The notes below the pieces were generated by a model. That model had not been told where the DNA came from. It did not search any database and saw only the letters and a program-made list of their open reading frames with translations. Below are positions 21,737-30,760 of a stretch of 42,092 nucleotides of DNA, piece by piece. A program made the translations under genes and the position numbers. The stretch spans positions 1-42,092 of the forward strand of contig CAZQMV010000014.1 in the NCBI GenBank assembly GCA_964594635.1, written 5' to 3'. The first letter of the stretch is position 1, and every line of letters starts with the position of its first letter. Source of the DNA: Berkiella sp964594635. Lineage in GTDB: Bacteria; Pseudomonadota; Gammaproteobacteria; Berkiellales; Berkiellaceae.

Positions 21737-24714
21737 GCTCTCGGCGTTCCTGAGCTTCTTTGACGTTCTGGATTTAACTCAATGGGCTCAACTTCTTGCC
21801 CATTCATCCGTTTTGATATTTCTTGATGGTGACTTAGAGCAGCAAGCATTCCGCCGGGTCTTGGTGCGGCCTCCTTAAATACTTCGGCTGCTTTCTTCTG
21901 GCTTTGATAATCTTTTTTGAATGCTTTAAAGTCAGTGGGATCCGCTTTGTTATCCTTCATATCTTTTTGCAGCTGTTCAGCATAAGCCGACAATAAATTC
22001 GGATGATCACGAAAATGCTTCAAAGACTCCAGCTTAACTTTGTCACCATAGACAACAATAGCCGCTTCAACCTTATTTTTATATTCGCCGTAGCGTTCTT
22101 TAGAAGATTGCCGTTTAGGTGTTGCAGGTAAAGGGGCTTCATTTTGTTGAGCGGGAGTGGGTGGTAAAGGAGGATCTAAATCATAAATACGTTTACGGAT
22201 CCTCTGTTGCACTTTATCCAATTCGTCTCTTGTTGATTGTTGAAGATCACCGCTTAAGAGTTCTTTTGATTTCAAGGTGGGTTCAGGGATGACGTTTGGG
22301 TCTTGATCAAGAAGCGCATTCATTTTTTGAATCACATCTGCTGCAGAAACACCACTTACTGGTTGGATCTTTTTGGTGCGTTCTTGTACTTCTGGATCAG
22401 GTGCAATGACGACTTTATTGGGATCATTGTTTAGCGCATATTCAGTTTTTGCCTTTTGGATCGCGTGGGCAATGGGGTCGACAATGGCTTTTTTAACCCC
22501 ATATTGAATTCCCGCAAAGGGAGATAAAACACCGACAGCAAGTGCAACGGGTGCTGATAAAACTTTTAAAACGGCTGAATTACTATTCCATGCATAATTA
22601 ATAAAATGAACGGAGTTGGAAAAGGTTTTTAAGGGATCAACGCAAGCTTTTGCGGTTTCGACAATAGCAGCAGCTGCTGCCATTGGCAGTAAAGCGACAC
22701 CTAAGCCGATTTTGGCCCCTATGGACACATTACTATCAACCAGTTTGCTTAAAATCTTGCCGCCAACATAAGAAACAACATTCAAAGGATTATAAGCCGC
22801 CAGTCTGTCGCCTAAGGGTTTTTTCCCTTTTTTATTCGTAACAATTTTTTGGTATTGTACGGCACCGTTGAATACTTCCTGTGGGTTACCAAACCCCCCC
22901 CAAGCTTTTTGTTGCATATAGGATTTAAGTTCAGGGCCTGCACCTGCTGCTAAAATTGCGCCTGTCGTCGCCGAACAATTTTTAGTATTTAAATCAAATT
23001 TTTGGCCATCTTCAGTGAGCTCGCGCATTTTTGCGAGCATATTTTCCACATTGAGGCCGCGACGAGCATTTTGAGCTGCATGAGGACCATTATCTGCCTG
23101 AATGGCAGAGACAGGTAACACAACGAGATTATCAGGCGTTAAGCCTTGGGTAATAAAGCGTTCATATCCTCCCGCGTGAAAAGCATTGGTTACATTTAAC
23201 ACCGGCGCTTCATTTTGGAGTTCTATATTTCTTGTTTTTAGCTTTAGGCGTTTTTCATTGGCTGCATTTTTGACAGCGGCAAGGATCTCTGGACTCATCG
23301 TATCGCGTGTCACGTTGTGGTGTTCGGGGGGTAACAGATCTCGAAAGGCAGTTTGCATATCACGCACTTTCTCATCAGCTTTTTGGATGGTAGCAGTGAT
23401 TAAGTCTCGATCTTTGGTTAAGGATACTTTTTTTTCGTTGAGTTTATCTATTGCTGCTTGAATGGACTTTTTTGCTTCCTCATCATTTTGCGCGTTAAGT
23501 TCTATTAGCTTGTTACCTAATAATTTGTCGATACTTCCTAGGTGATAATTAATTTTTTGAAGTGAACTTTCTGCTTCATGATGTTCTGCCAATTTGCCAT
23601 CGAACAGAGCACTTAGCACTGCTTGTTTCGATGCATCATCTGTTGCAAAATCATAATATTGAGCTAGTAACTGTGTTAAAGGCTCTAGGGATTTTATTTC
23701 TTTTTGGACGAGTTCGGATTCATAGGCATTCCAAACCCGAGCTGGAAAGCCTGCCGAGCGCTCTTCTAGCATTTTCTGTTGCTCTCGTTTGGTGAAATTA
23801 TCTAATACATTCGCTAGCACATGGACTTCATCGTCTCTTTGTTGTTGTTCTGCTATTAGAAAACCAGTAATTAGGGCATTGATGTTGATCTGGTTTTCTG
23901 TTGCTTGTTCGTTAACCTCGGTGATTTGGGTTTTGATCGCTGTTCTTAAAACGGCCATATTTTCCTTGGTAAAAAATTTTGGCGTGGGTGCATCGTTGTC
24001 AAGCCCAATCAGTGTTTTCCAATTAGGTTGATGTTTATTCAATAATTTTAATAATGTGCCTGCAGCAGGAACGGTGTCTTTATTTTCTGGTAATTTTTTT
24101 AAGATCACCTCTAACGTTGCGATTCTATTGGCTAGTTGTTCTTTTTTTTCTTCGGCTTGTAATAGTGCTTTCTGATCAGGCGTTAAACTACTGATATCCA
24201 TCGTTGTTCGTATGGGAGCAAGATGGTTATTAACTGAGCCAACCTTCCCGCGACTAATGCGCTCTTCTGCTTTTTCCAACGCGTGGGGATCATCAGACGC
24301 TGTAAAGCGAGCAGCACGTGGGCCCATATTGACCCCTTCACGTTCTAAAGCAGAATCTTGGTTTGGATTAGAATTTAATCTAAAACCCGTTTTGTCGCCT
24401 GGCCACCAACTGAAATTGACTCTAAAAACTTCTTGGGTAACAGCTTTATTGTTTTCATCTAAGACTTGCATGGTGGTTCTTTCAAAAGGAATGACGGTTT
24501 CTCCGTTTTTTCTGCAGTATTTGGCGATGAGTTCTTCACCGGCTTTATCTGCAGGAAAGGTAATGCGAACAGCGGCGTGCCCTACGTTGCCTCCTAATAG
24601 TTCTGAATCTAGGTAATGTGCCATCCCATTACCACCATGATGGTGTGTGCCCCACGTTGAGAGTTCAACAAAAGTTGATTGGCCGACATTTTTTTTAGGT
24701 CCAGTTTTGCTCAT
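21733..24714 (-). CDS. Large protein of unknown function, possible permuted papain-like peptidase
   Basis: From the ATG at 24714 there are 993 residues (an in-frame TTG at 24723 adds three); no known family is recognised overall. The N-terminus has THHHGGNGMAHYLDSELLGG and NVGHAAVRITF (His46). Residues 170–480 are charged and helical, likely coiled coil. LNTKNCSATTGAILAAG (Cys580) resembles the Cys motif of permuted papain-fold enzymes such as PPPDE/DeSI, where His precedes Cys. Two hydrophobic stretches follow (GLGVALLPMAAAAAIV; APVALAVGVLSPFAG, about 665–720). The tail contains PLPPTP and PLPATP and ends in a Glu/Arg/Pro-rich segment. The modular layout is like effectors of intracellular bacteria. 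It is convergent with the VUT gene with zero spacing. Confidence 0.6.
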   Translation of the reverse strand: MSKTGPKKNVGQSTFVELSTWGTHHHGGNGMAHYLDSELLGGNVGHAAVRITFPADKAGEELIAKYCRKNGETVIPFERTTMQVLDENNKAVTQEVFRVNFSWWPGDKTGFRLNSNPNQDSALEREGVNMGPRAARFTASDDPHALEKAEERISRGKVGSVNNHLAPIRTTMDISSLTPDQKALLQAEEKKEQLANRIATLEVILKKLPENKDTVPAAGTLLKLLNKHQPNWKTLIGLDNDAPTPKFFTKENMAVLRTAIKTQITEVNEQATENQININALITGFLIAEQQQRDDEVHVLANVLDNFTKREQQKMLEERSAGFPARVWNAYESELVQKEIKSLEPLTQLLAQYYDFATDDASKQAVLSALFDGKLAEHHEAESSLQKINYHLGSIDKLLGNKLIELNAQNDEEAKKSIQAAIDKLNEKKVSLTKDRDLITATIQKADEKVRDMQTAFRDLLPPEHHNVTRDTMSPEILAAVKNAANEKRLKLKTRNIELQNEAPVLNVTNAFHAGGYERFITQGLTPDNLVVLPVSAIQADNGPHAAQNARRGLNVENMLAKMRELTEDGQKFDLNTKNCSATTGAILAAGAGPELKSYMQQKAWGGFGNPQEVFNGAVQYQKIVTNKKGKKPLGDRLAAYNPLNVVSYVGGKILSKLVDSNVSIGAKIGLGVALLPMAAAAAIVETAKACVDPLKTFSNSVHFINYAWNSNSAVLKVLSAPVALAVGVLSPFAGIQYGVKKAIVDPIAHAIQKAKTEYALNNDPNKVVIAPDPEVQERTKKIQPVSGVSAADVIQKMNALLDQDPNVIPEPTLKSKELLSGDLQQSTRDELDKVQQRIRKRIYDLDPPLPPTPAQQNEAPLPATPKRQSSKERYGEYKNKVEAAIVVYGDKVKLESLKHFRDHPNLLSAYAEQLQKDMKDNKADPTDFKAFKKDYQSQKKAAEVFKEAAPRPGGMLAALSHHQEISKRMNGQEVEPIELNPERQRSSGTPRA

Positions 24715-24887
24715 TATTTTCAACCTAAAACATGGTAATTACACGGATACTTCTTGCATTGATCACTTAATCTTATAAAGACAGTTCAACATGTAAAAAG
24801 GTTCAATATAGTTAACGGGGTGGTACTTTTGTGTTGATTAACTCATTATGATAATATGAGCCATCATAAATCTATGACGGAGTTGAT

Positions 24888-25169
24888 ATGTCTATTGAAT
24901 TTCCAAAGAAAGGCGAGAAGATTGATATTGTTGCATATTATCGCTTATCAACTACTGAACAAAGGCAAGCGAAAACCTGGCTTGAGGTAAATGGCACAGA
25001 ACAAGAAAAAGCGGCATTTTCAAAAATAGAAGACGCAGCGCAAAAAAGATTTGCAGAGCAAGCTGAGCAAGACAGAGTGCAAGCAGAATTGCGAGCCAAT
25101 ATGCGAGAGGCTCCTAATAAACACGGAAAGAAAAAGAAGCCAGGTAGTGGTAGCTGTAATATTCAGTAA
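24888..25169 (+). CDS. Small hydrophilic protein ending in a CaaX box
   Basis: The 93-residue protein is strongly charged and mostly helical (TTEQRQAKTWLEV; AEQAEQDRVQAELRANMRE). It has no signal peptide or membrane helix. Its end is a Lys run, KKKKPGSGS, followed by Cys-Asn-Ile-Gln, a complete CaaX prenylation motif with Gln at the last position (favours farnesylation) and a polybasic region next to it. Prenylation enzymes are eukaryotic, so this suggests modification inside a host cell. GGAG 5–6 nt before the ATG supports translation. No homologue is recognised. The gene is convergent with the antiporter gene, 6 nt between the stops. Confidence 0.65.
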   Translation: MSIEFPKKGEKIDIVAYYRLSTTEQRQAKTWLEVNGTEQEKAAFSKIEDAAQKRFAEQAEQDRVQAELRANMREAPNKHGKKKKPGSGSCNIQ

Positions 25170-25175
25170 AACCGT

Positions 25176-26588
25176 TTAAGCGCATTTAAGAGTGAGTGAA
25201 TGATCTTTTTTGCGCCACCACTGCCATAAGAAGGGAGGCGCTGAAAACAAGACAATACCCGTCAATAAAGTTAATGCGTAAGTTTTTTCATCAAAATGAT
25301 ATTCTTGTGGTGGAATAAAGCCTAACAAAAAGGCAACCACGCAAAATGTCGCTCCAGTTCCCGCGATCAACCATACGCCAAATTTACCGCCTGGAATACG
25401 ATAAATACGTTGCACACCAGGTTGGGTATACCGCAAGCGGATCACGCTTAAGAACACCATCAAATACATTAATAATATCAACTGAGCAGCTTGTACTTGG
25501 AAGATCCAATAAAATTGATTCATGGTGGGAATGAATAAATTCATGCTAATGAGAACGGTGCCAATCAGTGCTTGCATGATCAAAATCACAATGGGCGAAC
25601 CATTACGGTTGGTGTACTGCGTGAATTTAGGTAAATCATCGTTCATGGCACTGGCATGTAAGCCTTTACTTGGGCCAATGATCCAGGTGTTTAACAATGC
25701 AAGGCCGCCGATCACTGAGAAGACCGCAAATAAGGGAACTGCCCACGGTAAGTGTAAAAAACGAAAGAATTCAGTCATTGCTTGCATCATGCCTGAGGCA
25801 AGATTGAGATCTTCTTTAGGGATCACAATGCCAATCGCTAAAGCACCTAAGACATAAATGGTAATAATGATTGCGGCTGAGATAAAAGTCGCTCTGGGAA
25901 AAGTGCGCGTGGGATTCTCAGTGTCTTGTACATAAAAAGCCGCTACTTCAATGCCGGCAAAGCCTAAGGCAATTACTGTAAAGTACGATAATGAAGACAG
26001 CGATGATAGATCCGGCAATAAAGCCTGTGCGGATAATTCAATTTGCACGGGTTGCCCTGTGGCAAACCACATGGTACCAAGCGCAATAATAATAAAGCCT
26101 GGAATAAGGCTGCCAGCAATAATGCCAAGGGTACTCACCCAACCTGAAGTTTGCGTACTTAAAAAATTAAGTAAGGTGCCAGACCAAAGAACGGTTAGCA
26201 TCACTGTTAACATGAAAGAACGATTTTGTGCCAGTAGCGGATCCACAATATAAGCGATGGCAGAGGCAATGAAAGAGAGAACGGTGGGTAACCAAACAAC
26301 GCTCTCAATCCATTCTAACCAGACGGCTAATGCACCTGATTTTTCTCCAAAAGCTTCTTTAACCCAGGCGTAAACGCCACCATTTTTAGGCCAGCCGGAT
26401 GCCAGCTCTGCGCAAGAGAGTGCAACGGGAATAAAGAACAGCACGGCAGCTAGAACCAAGATAGAAACGATCGAAAAACCATTTTTAGCAAGCGTGGGTA
26501 GGTTTCGCAAAGCAATAATTGCTGAAACACTGATCATCGAAAGCGTAAACAAGCCTAATTTTGCATTGCGTTTGGTTGTCGGATCCAC
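25176..26588 (-). CDS. APC-superfamily amino-acid antiporter, GadC-like
   Basis: The 470-residue protein has about twelve hydrophobic helices. The first conserved region reads LGLFTLSMISVSAIIALRNL. It continues with ALSCAELASGWPKNGGVYAW, VKEAFGEKSGALAVWLEWIE and ALGFAGIEVAAFYVQDTENP, all as in the glutamate:GABA antiporter branch (GadC, XasA). The start is GTG, with AAAGG 7 nt upstream. No long cytoplasmic C-terminal plug like that of GadC is seen. It imports one amino acid in exchange for another or for an amine. The neighbouring divergent dehydrogenase pair suggests lysine or a related amino acid, which is inference only. Confidence 0.88.
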   Translation of the reverse strand: MDPTTKRNAKLGLFTLSMISVSAIIALRNLPTLAKNGFSIVSILVLAAVLFFIPVALSCAELASGWPKNGGVYAWVKEAFGEKSGALAVWLEWIESVVWLPTVLSFIASAIAYIVDPLLAQNRSFMLTVMLTVLWSGTLLNFLSTQTSGWVSTLGIIAGSLIPGFIIIALGTMWFATGQPVQIELSAQALLPDLSSLSSLSYFTVIALGFAGIEVAAFYVQDTENPTRTFPRATFISAAIIITIYVLGALAIGIVIPKEDLNLASGMMQAMTEFFRFLHLPWAVPLFAVFSVIGGLALLNTWIIGPSKGLHASAMNDDLPKFTQYTNRNGSPIVILIMQALIGTVLISMNLFIPTMNQFYWIFQVQAAQLILLMYLMVFLSVIRLRYTQPGVQRIYRIPGGKFGVWLIAGTGATFCVVAFLLGFIPPQEYHFDEKTYALTLLTGIVLFSAPPFLWQWWRKKDHSLTLKCA

Positions 26589-26697
26589 TTCTAGCCTTTG
26601 AGTGTTAAGATTAAAGGGGGTAATAGTAGCATCGTTTAACCTAAAATTAAGCAGTCTAGTCGGGTTTTTAAAGCAAAAGTCTCACAAGGAGTGTGGA

Positions 26698-27795
26698 ATG
26701 CAGAAACTATTAGTGGCAGGTGCGGGAAAAATTGGGAGTTTAATTGCCACTTTATTAGGAAGCTGTGGTGACTACACGGTGTGCCTCGTTGATAGCAAAC
26801 CTGAGTCAATCAACATAAGTATTAAAGATAACAAAAATAAAGCATATGACTATGTTGTGATGGATGTAAACGATCCCAAAAAACTGGATGCCTATCTTAA
26901 GGTACAAAAGTTTCAAGCCATCGTTTCATGTTTGCCTTACACTTGTAATACAACCGTTGCGACAGTCGCCAAAAACAACAACCTGCATTATTTTGATCTC
27001 ACTGAAGATACCCAAGTTTCTGCCACCATCAGCCAACTTGCTGCTAATGCAAAGACGGCTTTTGTGCCACAATGTGGATTGGCACCGGGATTTATTAGTA
27101 TTGTCGCTAACGATTTAATGAAAACCTTCCATCATTTAGAAAGTGTTTATTTACGCGTGGGCGCTTTACCTAAACATTCAAATAATGCACTCAAATATGC
27201 GCTAACGTGGTCGCCAGATGGTCTTATCAACGAATATGGCAATCCTTGTGATGCATTAATAAATGGTAAATTAGGAAAGTTACAACCTCTTGAAGATTTG
27301 GAAACGATTGAAATTGATGGTTTACCTTATGAAGCGTTTAACACCTCAGGTGGGTTAGGTACTCTGGCTGTCACTTATGAAGGTAAGGTAAACACACTAA
27401 ACTATAAAACAATCCGCTATCCAGGTCATTGTGAAAAAATGCGATTTTTAATGATTGATTTACAATTAAATCAATCGCGCGAGGTTTTAAAGACCATACT
27501 GACCAACGCGTTGCCACAAAGCGCAGAAGATGTGGTGCTGATTTATGTTGCCGTCAAAGGTAAACAAAATGAAGCCTTGATTGAAAAGAATTATATGAGA
27601 AAATTCTATCCCACACTCATCAACGGGGTAGAATGGTCGGCCATTCAAACAACCACGGCGAGTAGCGCTACCGCAGTTGTCGATTTAGTGTTGCAAAACC
27701 CAGAAAAATATCAAGGGATGATAAAACAAGAAGCATTTGATTTAGAGGCATTTTTACAGAATCGCTTTGCGCAGCCTATTTTTAGCGGGGAATAA
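26698..27795 (+). CDS. Saccharopine/lysine dehydrogenase family oxidoreductase
   Basis: From the ATG at 26698 (AAGGAG 5 nt upstream) the protein is 365 residues; an open frame to 26602 lacks this signal. It has KLLVAGAGKIGSLIATLLGS (Rossmann nucleotide loop), VVMDVNDPKKL, AIVSCLPYTCN, the signature YFDLTEDT and FVPQCGLAPGFISIVANDL, then a saccharopine-dehydrogenase C-terminal domain (NTSGGLGTLAVTYEGKV; IRYPGHCEKM). The length fits L-lysine 6-dehydrogenase as well as saccharopine dehydrogenase; both yield α-aminoadipate semialdehyde. The next gene, 3 nt downstream, encodes the enzyme oxidising that product. Confidence 0.85.
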   Translation: MQKLLVAGAGKIGSLIATLLGSCGDYTVCLVDSKPESINISIKDNKNKAYDYVVMDVNDPKKLDAYLKVQKFQAIVSCLPYTCNTTVATVAKNNNLHYFDLTEDTQVSATISQLAANAKTAFVPQCGLAPGFISIVANDLMKTFHHLESVYLRVGALPKHSNNALKYALTWSPDGLINEYGNPCDALINGKLGKLQPLEDLETIEIDGLPYEAFNTSGGLGTLAVTYEGKVNTLNYKTIRYPGHCEKMRFLMIDLQLNQSREVLKTILTNALPQSAEDVVLIYVAVKGKQNEALIEKNYMRKFYPTLINGVEWSAIQTTTASSATAVVDLVLQNPEKYQGMIKQEAFDLEAFLQNRFAQPIFSGE

Positions 27796-27798
27796 AAA

Positions 27799-29322
27799 AT
27801 GGATTTTTTAAAGAAACTCGGTTTGCAGCCTGAAAATCAAGGCAGTTGTTGCGATGGCAACTGGTTGATAAACCAAAGCAGCAAAACGGTCATTATTTCC
27901 GAAAACCCAGCAACAGGGCAAGAAATTGGTCGTATCCATGGATGTAGTGCTGATAATTATCAGCAGGTCATTGCTTCATCACTCAAGAGTTTTGAAAAAT
28001 GGCGCCAAGTGCCTTCCCCTAAGCGCGGTGAATTAATACGCGCAATGGGTGATGCTTTACGGATGCATAAAGATAGCTTGGGAAGCTTGGTTGCTTATGA
28101 AATGGGTAAGAGCAAGCAAGAAGGTGATGGCGAAGTACAAGAAATGATTGATATGGCCGATTTTGCGGTAGGCTTGTCTCGTATGCTCTATGGCTTAACC
28201 ATGCACTCAGAGCGACCATTGCATCGTATGTATGAACAGTGGCACCCGTTAGGTGTGGTAGGAGTGATTTCTGCTTTTAATTTTCCGGTTGCTGTTTGGG
28301 CATGGAATGCTTTTTTAGCAGCCGTTTGTGGTAATACCGTGGTATGGAAGCCCTCTTCGAAGGTGCCCTTATGCGCAATTGCCGTACAACATATTTGTAA
28401 TCAAGTGATGCGCCAACATGGGCATACCGGTATTTTTTCATTAATTGTTCCTGAAAATCACGATGTTGCAGAGCAATTTATTCAAGACGAGCGTATTCCA
28501 TTGATTTCTTTTACTGGTTCAACTGTAGTTGGCAAACAGGTGAGTGAAACAGTGGCAAAGCGTTTGGGCCGAGTCATTTTGGAACTAGGGGGCAATAATG
28601 CCATTATTGTCGATGAGACGGCGGATTTACAATTGGCCATTCCAGCCATTGTTTTTGGTGCCGTAGGAACTGCAGGCCAACGTTGCACAACGACCAGGCG
28701 GTTATTTGTCGAACAATCCATTTACGCTGATGTAACCAAACAGTTAGTGCATGCTTATCAACAAATTACCATTGGTTCACCGCTTGATGTTACAAATCTC
28801 ATGGGGCCATTAATCGATAAAAAAGCAGTTGAACAGTATATAAGTGCGGTCACAGCAATCAAGAAAATAGGCGGAGAAGTTCTTTTTGGTGGTAATGTGG
28901 TCAAAGGAGAAGGGTACTTTGTAGAGCCAACCATCATTAAAGCACAAAATGATTGGCCCATTGTTCAACAAGAAACTTTTGCCCCCATTTTATATGTGAT
29001 CCCTTATCAAACTCTCAATGAAGCCATCACCATGCAAAATGCGGTTAAGCAAGGACTATCGTCTGCCTTGTTTACCAATTCATTACGCAATAGCGAATTG
29101 TTTTTGTCCTGCATGGGTAGTGATTGTGGTATCGCTAATATCAATATTGGTACATCGGGTGCTGAAATTGGTGGGGCGTTTGGGGGCGAAAAAGAAACCG
29201 GTGGTGGACGAGAAGCGGGATCGGATGCATGGAAAGCCTATATGCGTCGTCAAACCAATACAATTAATTGGGGTGATCAATTGCCGCTTGCTCAAGGTAT
29301 AAAATTTAAGCTTCGCGGTTGA
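27799..29322 (+). CDS. Aldehyde dehydrogenase ALDH7 type (α-aminoadipate semialdehyde dehydrogenase)
   Basis: The 507-residue protein is a full ALDH: GVVGVISAFNFPVAVWAWN (NAD site), VWKPSSKVPLCA, FTGSTVVGKQV, general base Glu262 in VILELGGNNAIIVD and catalytic Cys296 in GTAGQRCTTTRR. The end, GAEIGGAFGGEKETGGGREA then GSDAWKAYMRRQT, is characteristic of ALDH7/antiquitin. It oxidises α-aminoadipate semialdehyde to α-aminoadipate with NAD+. With the upstream dehydrogenase, 3 nt away, it forms a two-step lysine-degrading unit. Confidence 0.93.
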   Translation: MDFLKKLGLQPENQGSCCDGNWLINQSSKTVIISENPATGQEIGRIHGCSADNYQQVIASSLKSFEKWRQVPSPKRGELIRAMGDALRMHKDSLGSLVAYEMGKSKQEGDGEVQEMIDMADFAVGLSRMLYGLTMHSERPLHRMYEQWHPLGVVGVISAFNFPVAVWAWNAFLAAVCGNTVVWKPSSKVPLCAIAVQHICNQVMRQHGHTGIFSLIVPENHDVAEQFIQDERIPLISFTGSTVVGKQVSETVAKRLGRVILELGGNNAIIVDETADLQLAIPAIVFGAVGTAGQRCTTTRRLFVEQSIYADVTKQLVHAYQQITIGSPLDVTNLMGPLIDKKAVEQYISAVTAIKKIGGEVLFGGNVVKGEGYFVEPTIIKAQNDWPIVQQETFAPILYVIPYQTLNEAITMQNAVKQGLSSALFTNSLRNSELFLSCMGSDCGIANINIGTSGAEIGGAFGGEKETGGGREAGSDAWKAYMRRQTNTINWGDQLPLAQGIKFKLRG

Positions 29323-29329
29323 ACAGTGA

Positions 29330-30583
29330 TTATAAAACGGGAATGGCAATTTTAGCTAGACGAATGTTAAGCTCACTATTTAATTGCTCCATGGGTGCTT
29401 TTTTGTTCTGCTCAGCCCGCATTCTTGCAAGTGGAGTAGATGTGGGTGATTGAGTCGCTGCTTTGTTTGTAACAGGCAGTTTTTTTGACAAAAGTATTGA
29501 TAATTGGTTTTTGTAAGCATCTGCAGTTGAAACGCAGATTGTCGATACAGCGCTACAGGACGCTTCAATAGTTGCTGGCAGCATCGGTGGCGTAGGAAGG
29601 GGGCGCGGTCGAATGATTAGATTAGGAGTCGGAGGCAACGGACGTGCTTGTCGGTTGCTAGCAATCACTTCTTTCGCAGTTTCATCTAGGCCAGGTAATT
29701 TCGCCAAGGCTGCGACAAGGGAGGCTTTCACTTCTCTAAGTTGGGGACGATTTTGTGGTTCAGGTGCAAGCAATTTTTCATACAGCGTATTGTCTAGTTT
29801 AAGATCATTTTTAAATAATGCGCCCAGGGCATAAATATCTGAGGCAAATGAAAATTGACGTTTTGAAAGTTTCGGATTCACTGTATTATAAATTTCAGGA
29901 GCAATATACCCCTCAGTTCCCTTAGCTTCATCAATCACCATCGCTTTTCCTTTTTCAATAATAATGGAAAAACCAAAGTCTAATATAGCGACTTGGATAT
30001 CATTACCATTAACTGTTGCTAACATGTTATCAGGTTTAATATCGGCATGAATAACGTCTTTGTTATGGATGTGTTGTAATATTTGGCAAATGCGAATGGC
30101 AATGATCAATTTTTGTATTGAGTTTAAAGGGTTTTTCGTGTTTTTATAAATAAGATCATATAACTCAATACCTTCTTCTTTGTGTACTATTTTATAGGTC
30201 TTTTGTTGAGTTATCCGCTTTGTTTCTTTCTTACCTTTCCAGAAATCCTTTGCTGTTGGAAGGGTACGCTCGATCATGCCAATAAACTTTCCTAATAGTT
30301 GCATGGCTGTTATTTCTTTAGTGGTGCGATGATCAATTCCTTTGCCTTCAATTTTAACAACGTGATTAACGCCTTGTTCGGTTTCTACGATTTTAACTTT
30401 TGAAAATCCACCTTCGCCAATATACTCACCATTGGCCATGGCATAAATGACATCATCTACTTTAATAAAAGAGCATCCAATTGCACAATTCTCTTTTTTA
30501 GACAATTTTTTGGCATGTTGGTTAATGCTAAAAAAATCTTTTGCAATTGTCCATTGTTCAGGTTGAATGTTAAGGGTGCCCAT
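29330..30583 (-). CDS. Eukaryote-like Ser/Thr protein kinase with proline-rich tail
   Basis: From the second ATG (30583; GAGG spacing favours it over 30586) the protein is 417 residues. Residues 54–290 form a Hanks-type kinase: YIGEGGFSKVKI (Gly loop 56–63), VVKIEG (Lys77), VIHADIKPDNML (catalytic Asp181; HAD instead of HRD, so non-RD), LDFGFS (202–204) and GTEGYIAPE (228–230), then ASDIYALG. All catalytic residues are kept. There is no membrane helix or PASTA domain, unlike PknB. The tail carries RPLPPTP and RPLPTPP. It resembles Legionella LegK-type effector kinases in general layout. It is convergent with the ALDH gene, 7 nt apart. Confidence 0.9.
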   Translation of the reverse strand: MGTLNIQPEQWTIAKDFFSINQHAKKLSKKENCAIGCSFIKVDDVIYAMANGEYIGEGGFSKVKIVETEQGVNHVVKIEGKGIDHRTTKEITAMQLLGKFIGMIERTLPTAKDFWKGKKETKRITQQKTYKIVHKEEGIELYDLIYKNTKNPLNSIQKLIIAIRICQILQHIHNKDVIHADIKPDNMLATVNGNDIQVAILDFGFSIIIEKGKAMVIDEAKGTEGYIAPEIYNTVNPKLSKRQFSFASDIYALGALFKNDLKLDNTLYEKLLAPEPQNRPQLREVKASLVAALAKLPGLDETAKEVIASNRQARPLPPTPNLIIRPRPLPTPPMLPATIEASCSAVSTICVSTADAYKNQLSILLSKKLPVTNKAATQSPTSTPLARMRAEQNKKAPMEQLNSELNIRLAKIAIPVL

Positions 30584-30760
30584 CATTGCCTCAAGCGTGA
30601 TAATACACTTAATAAAAATTTGATTAACCTATTCTTACAGATCGAATAAGTATGATGAAACAAAAAGAGATTGATGGTAGCAGTTACCTGAAGAAGAGAA
30701 AGAGTGCCTGTCGCTAGCTACAAAGCAGGTCTTGTCTTCGCGAGCATTGTGAAGTCTTTT

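Noticed and set aside
26602..26697. 32-residue extension of the saccharopine-dehydrogenase-like protein
   Set aside because: AAGGAG directly precedes the ATG at 26698, where the Rossmann fold starts; the extension occupies the divergent promoter region.
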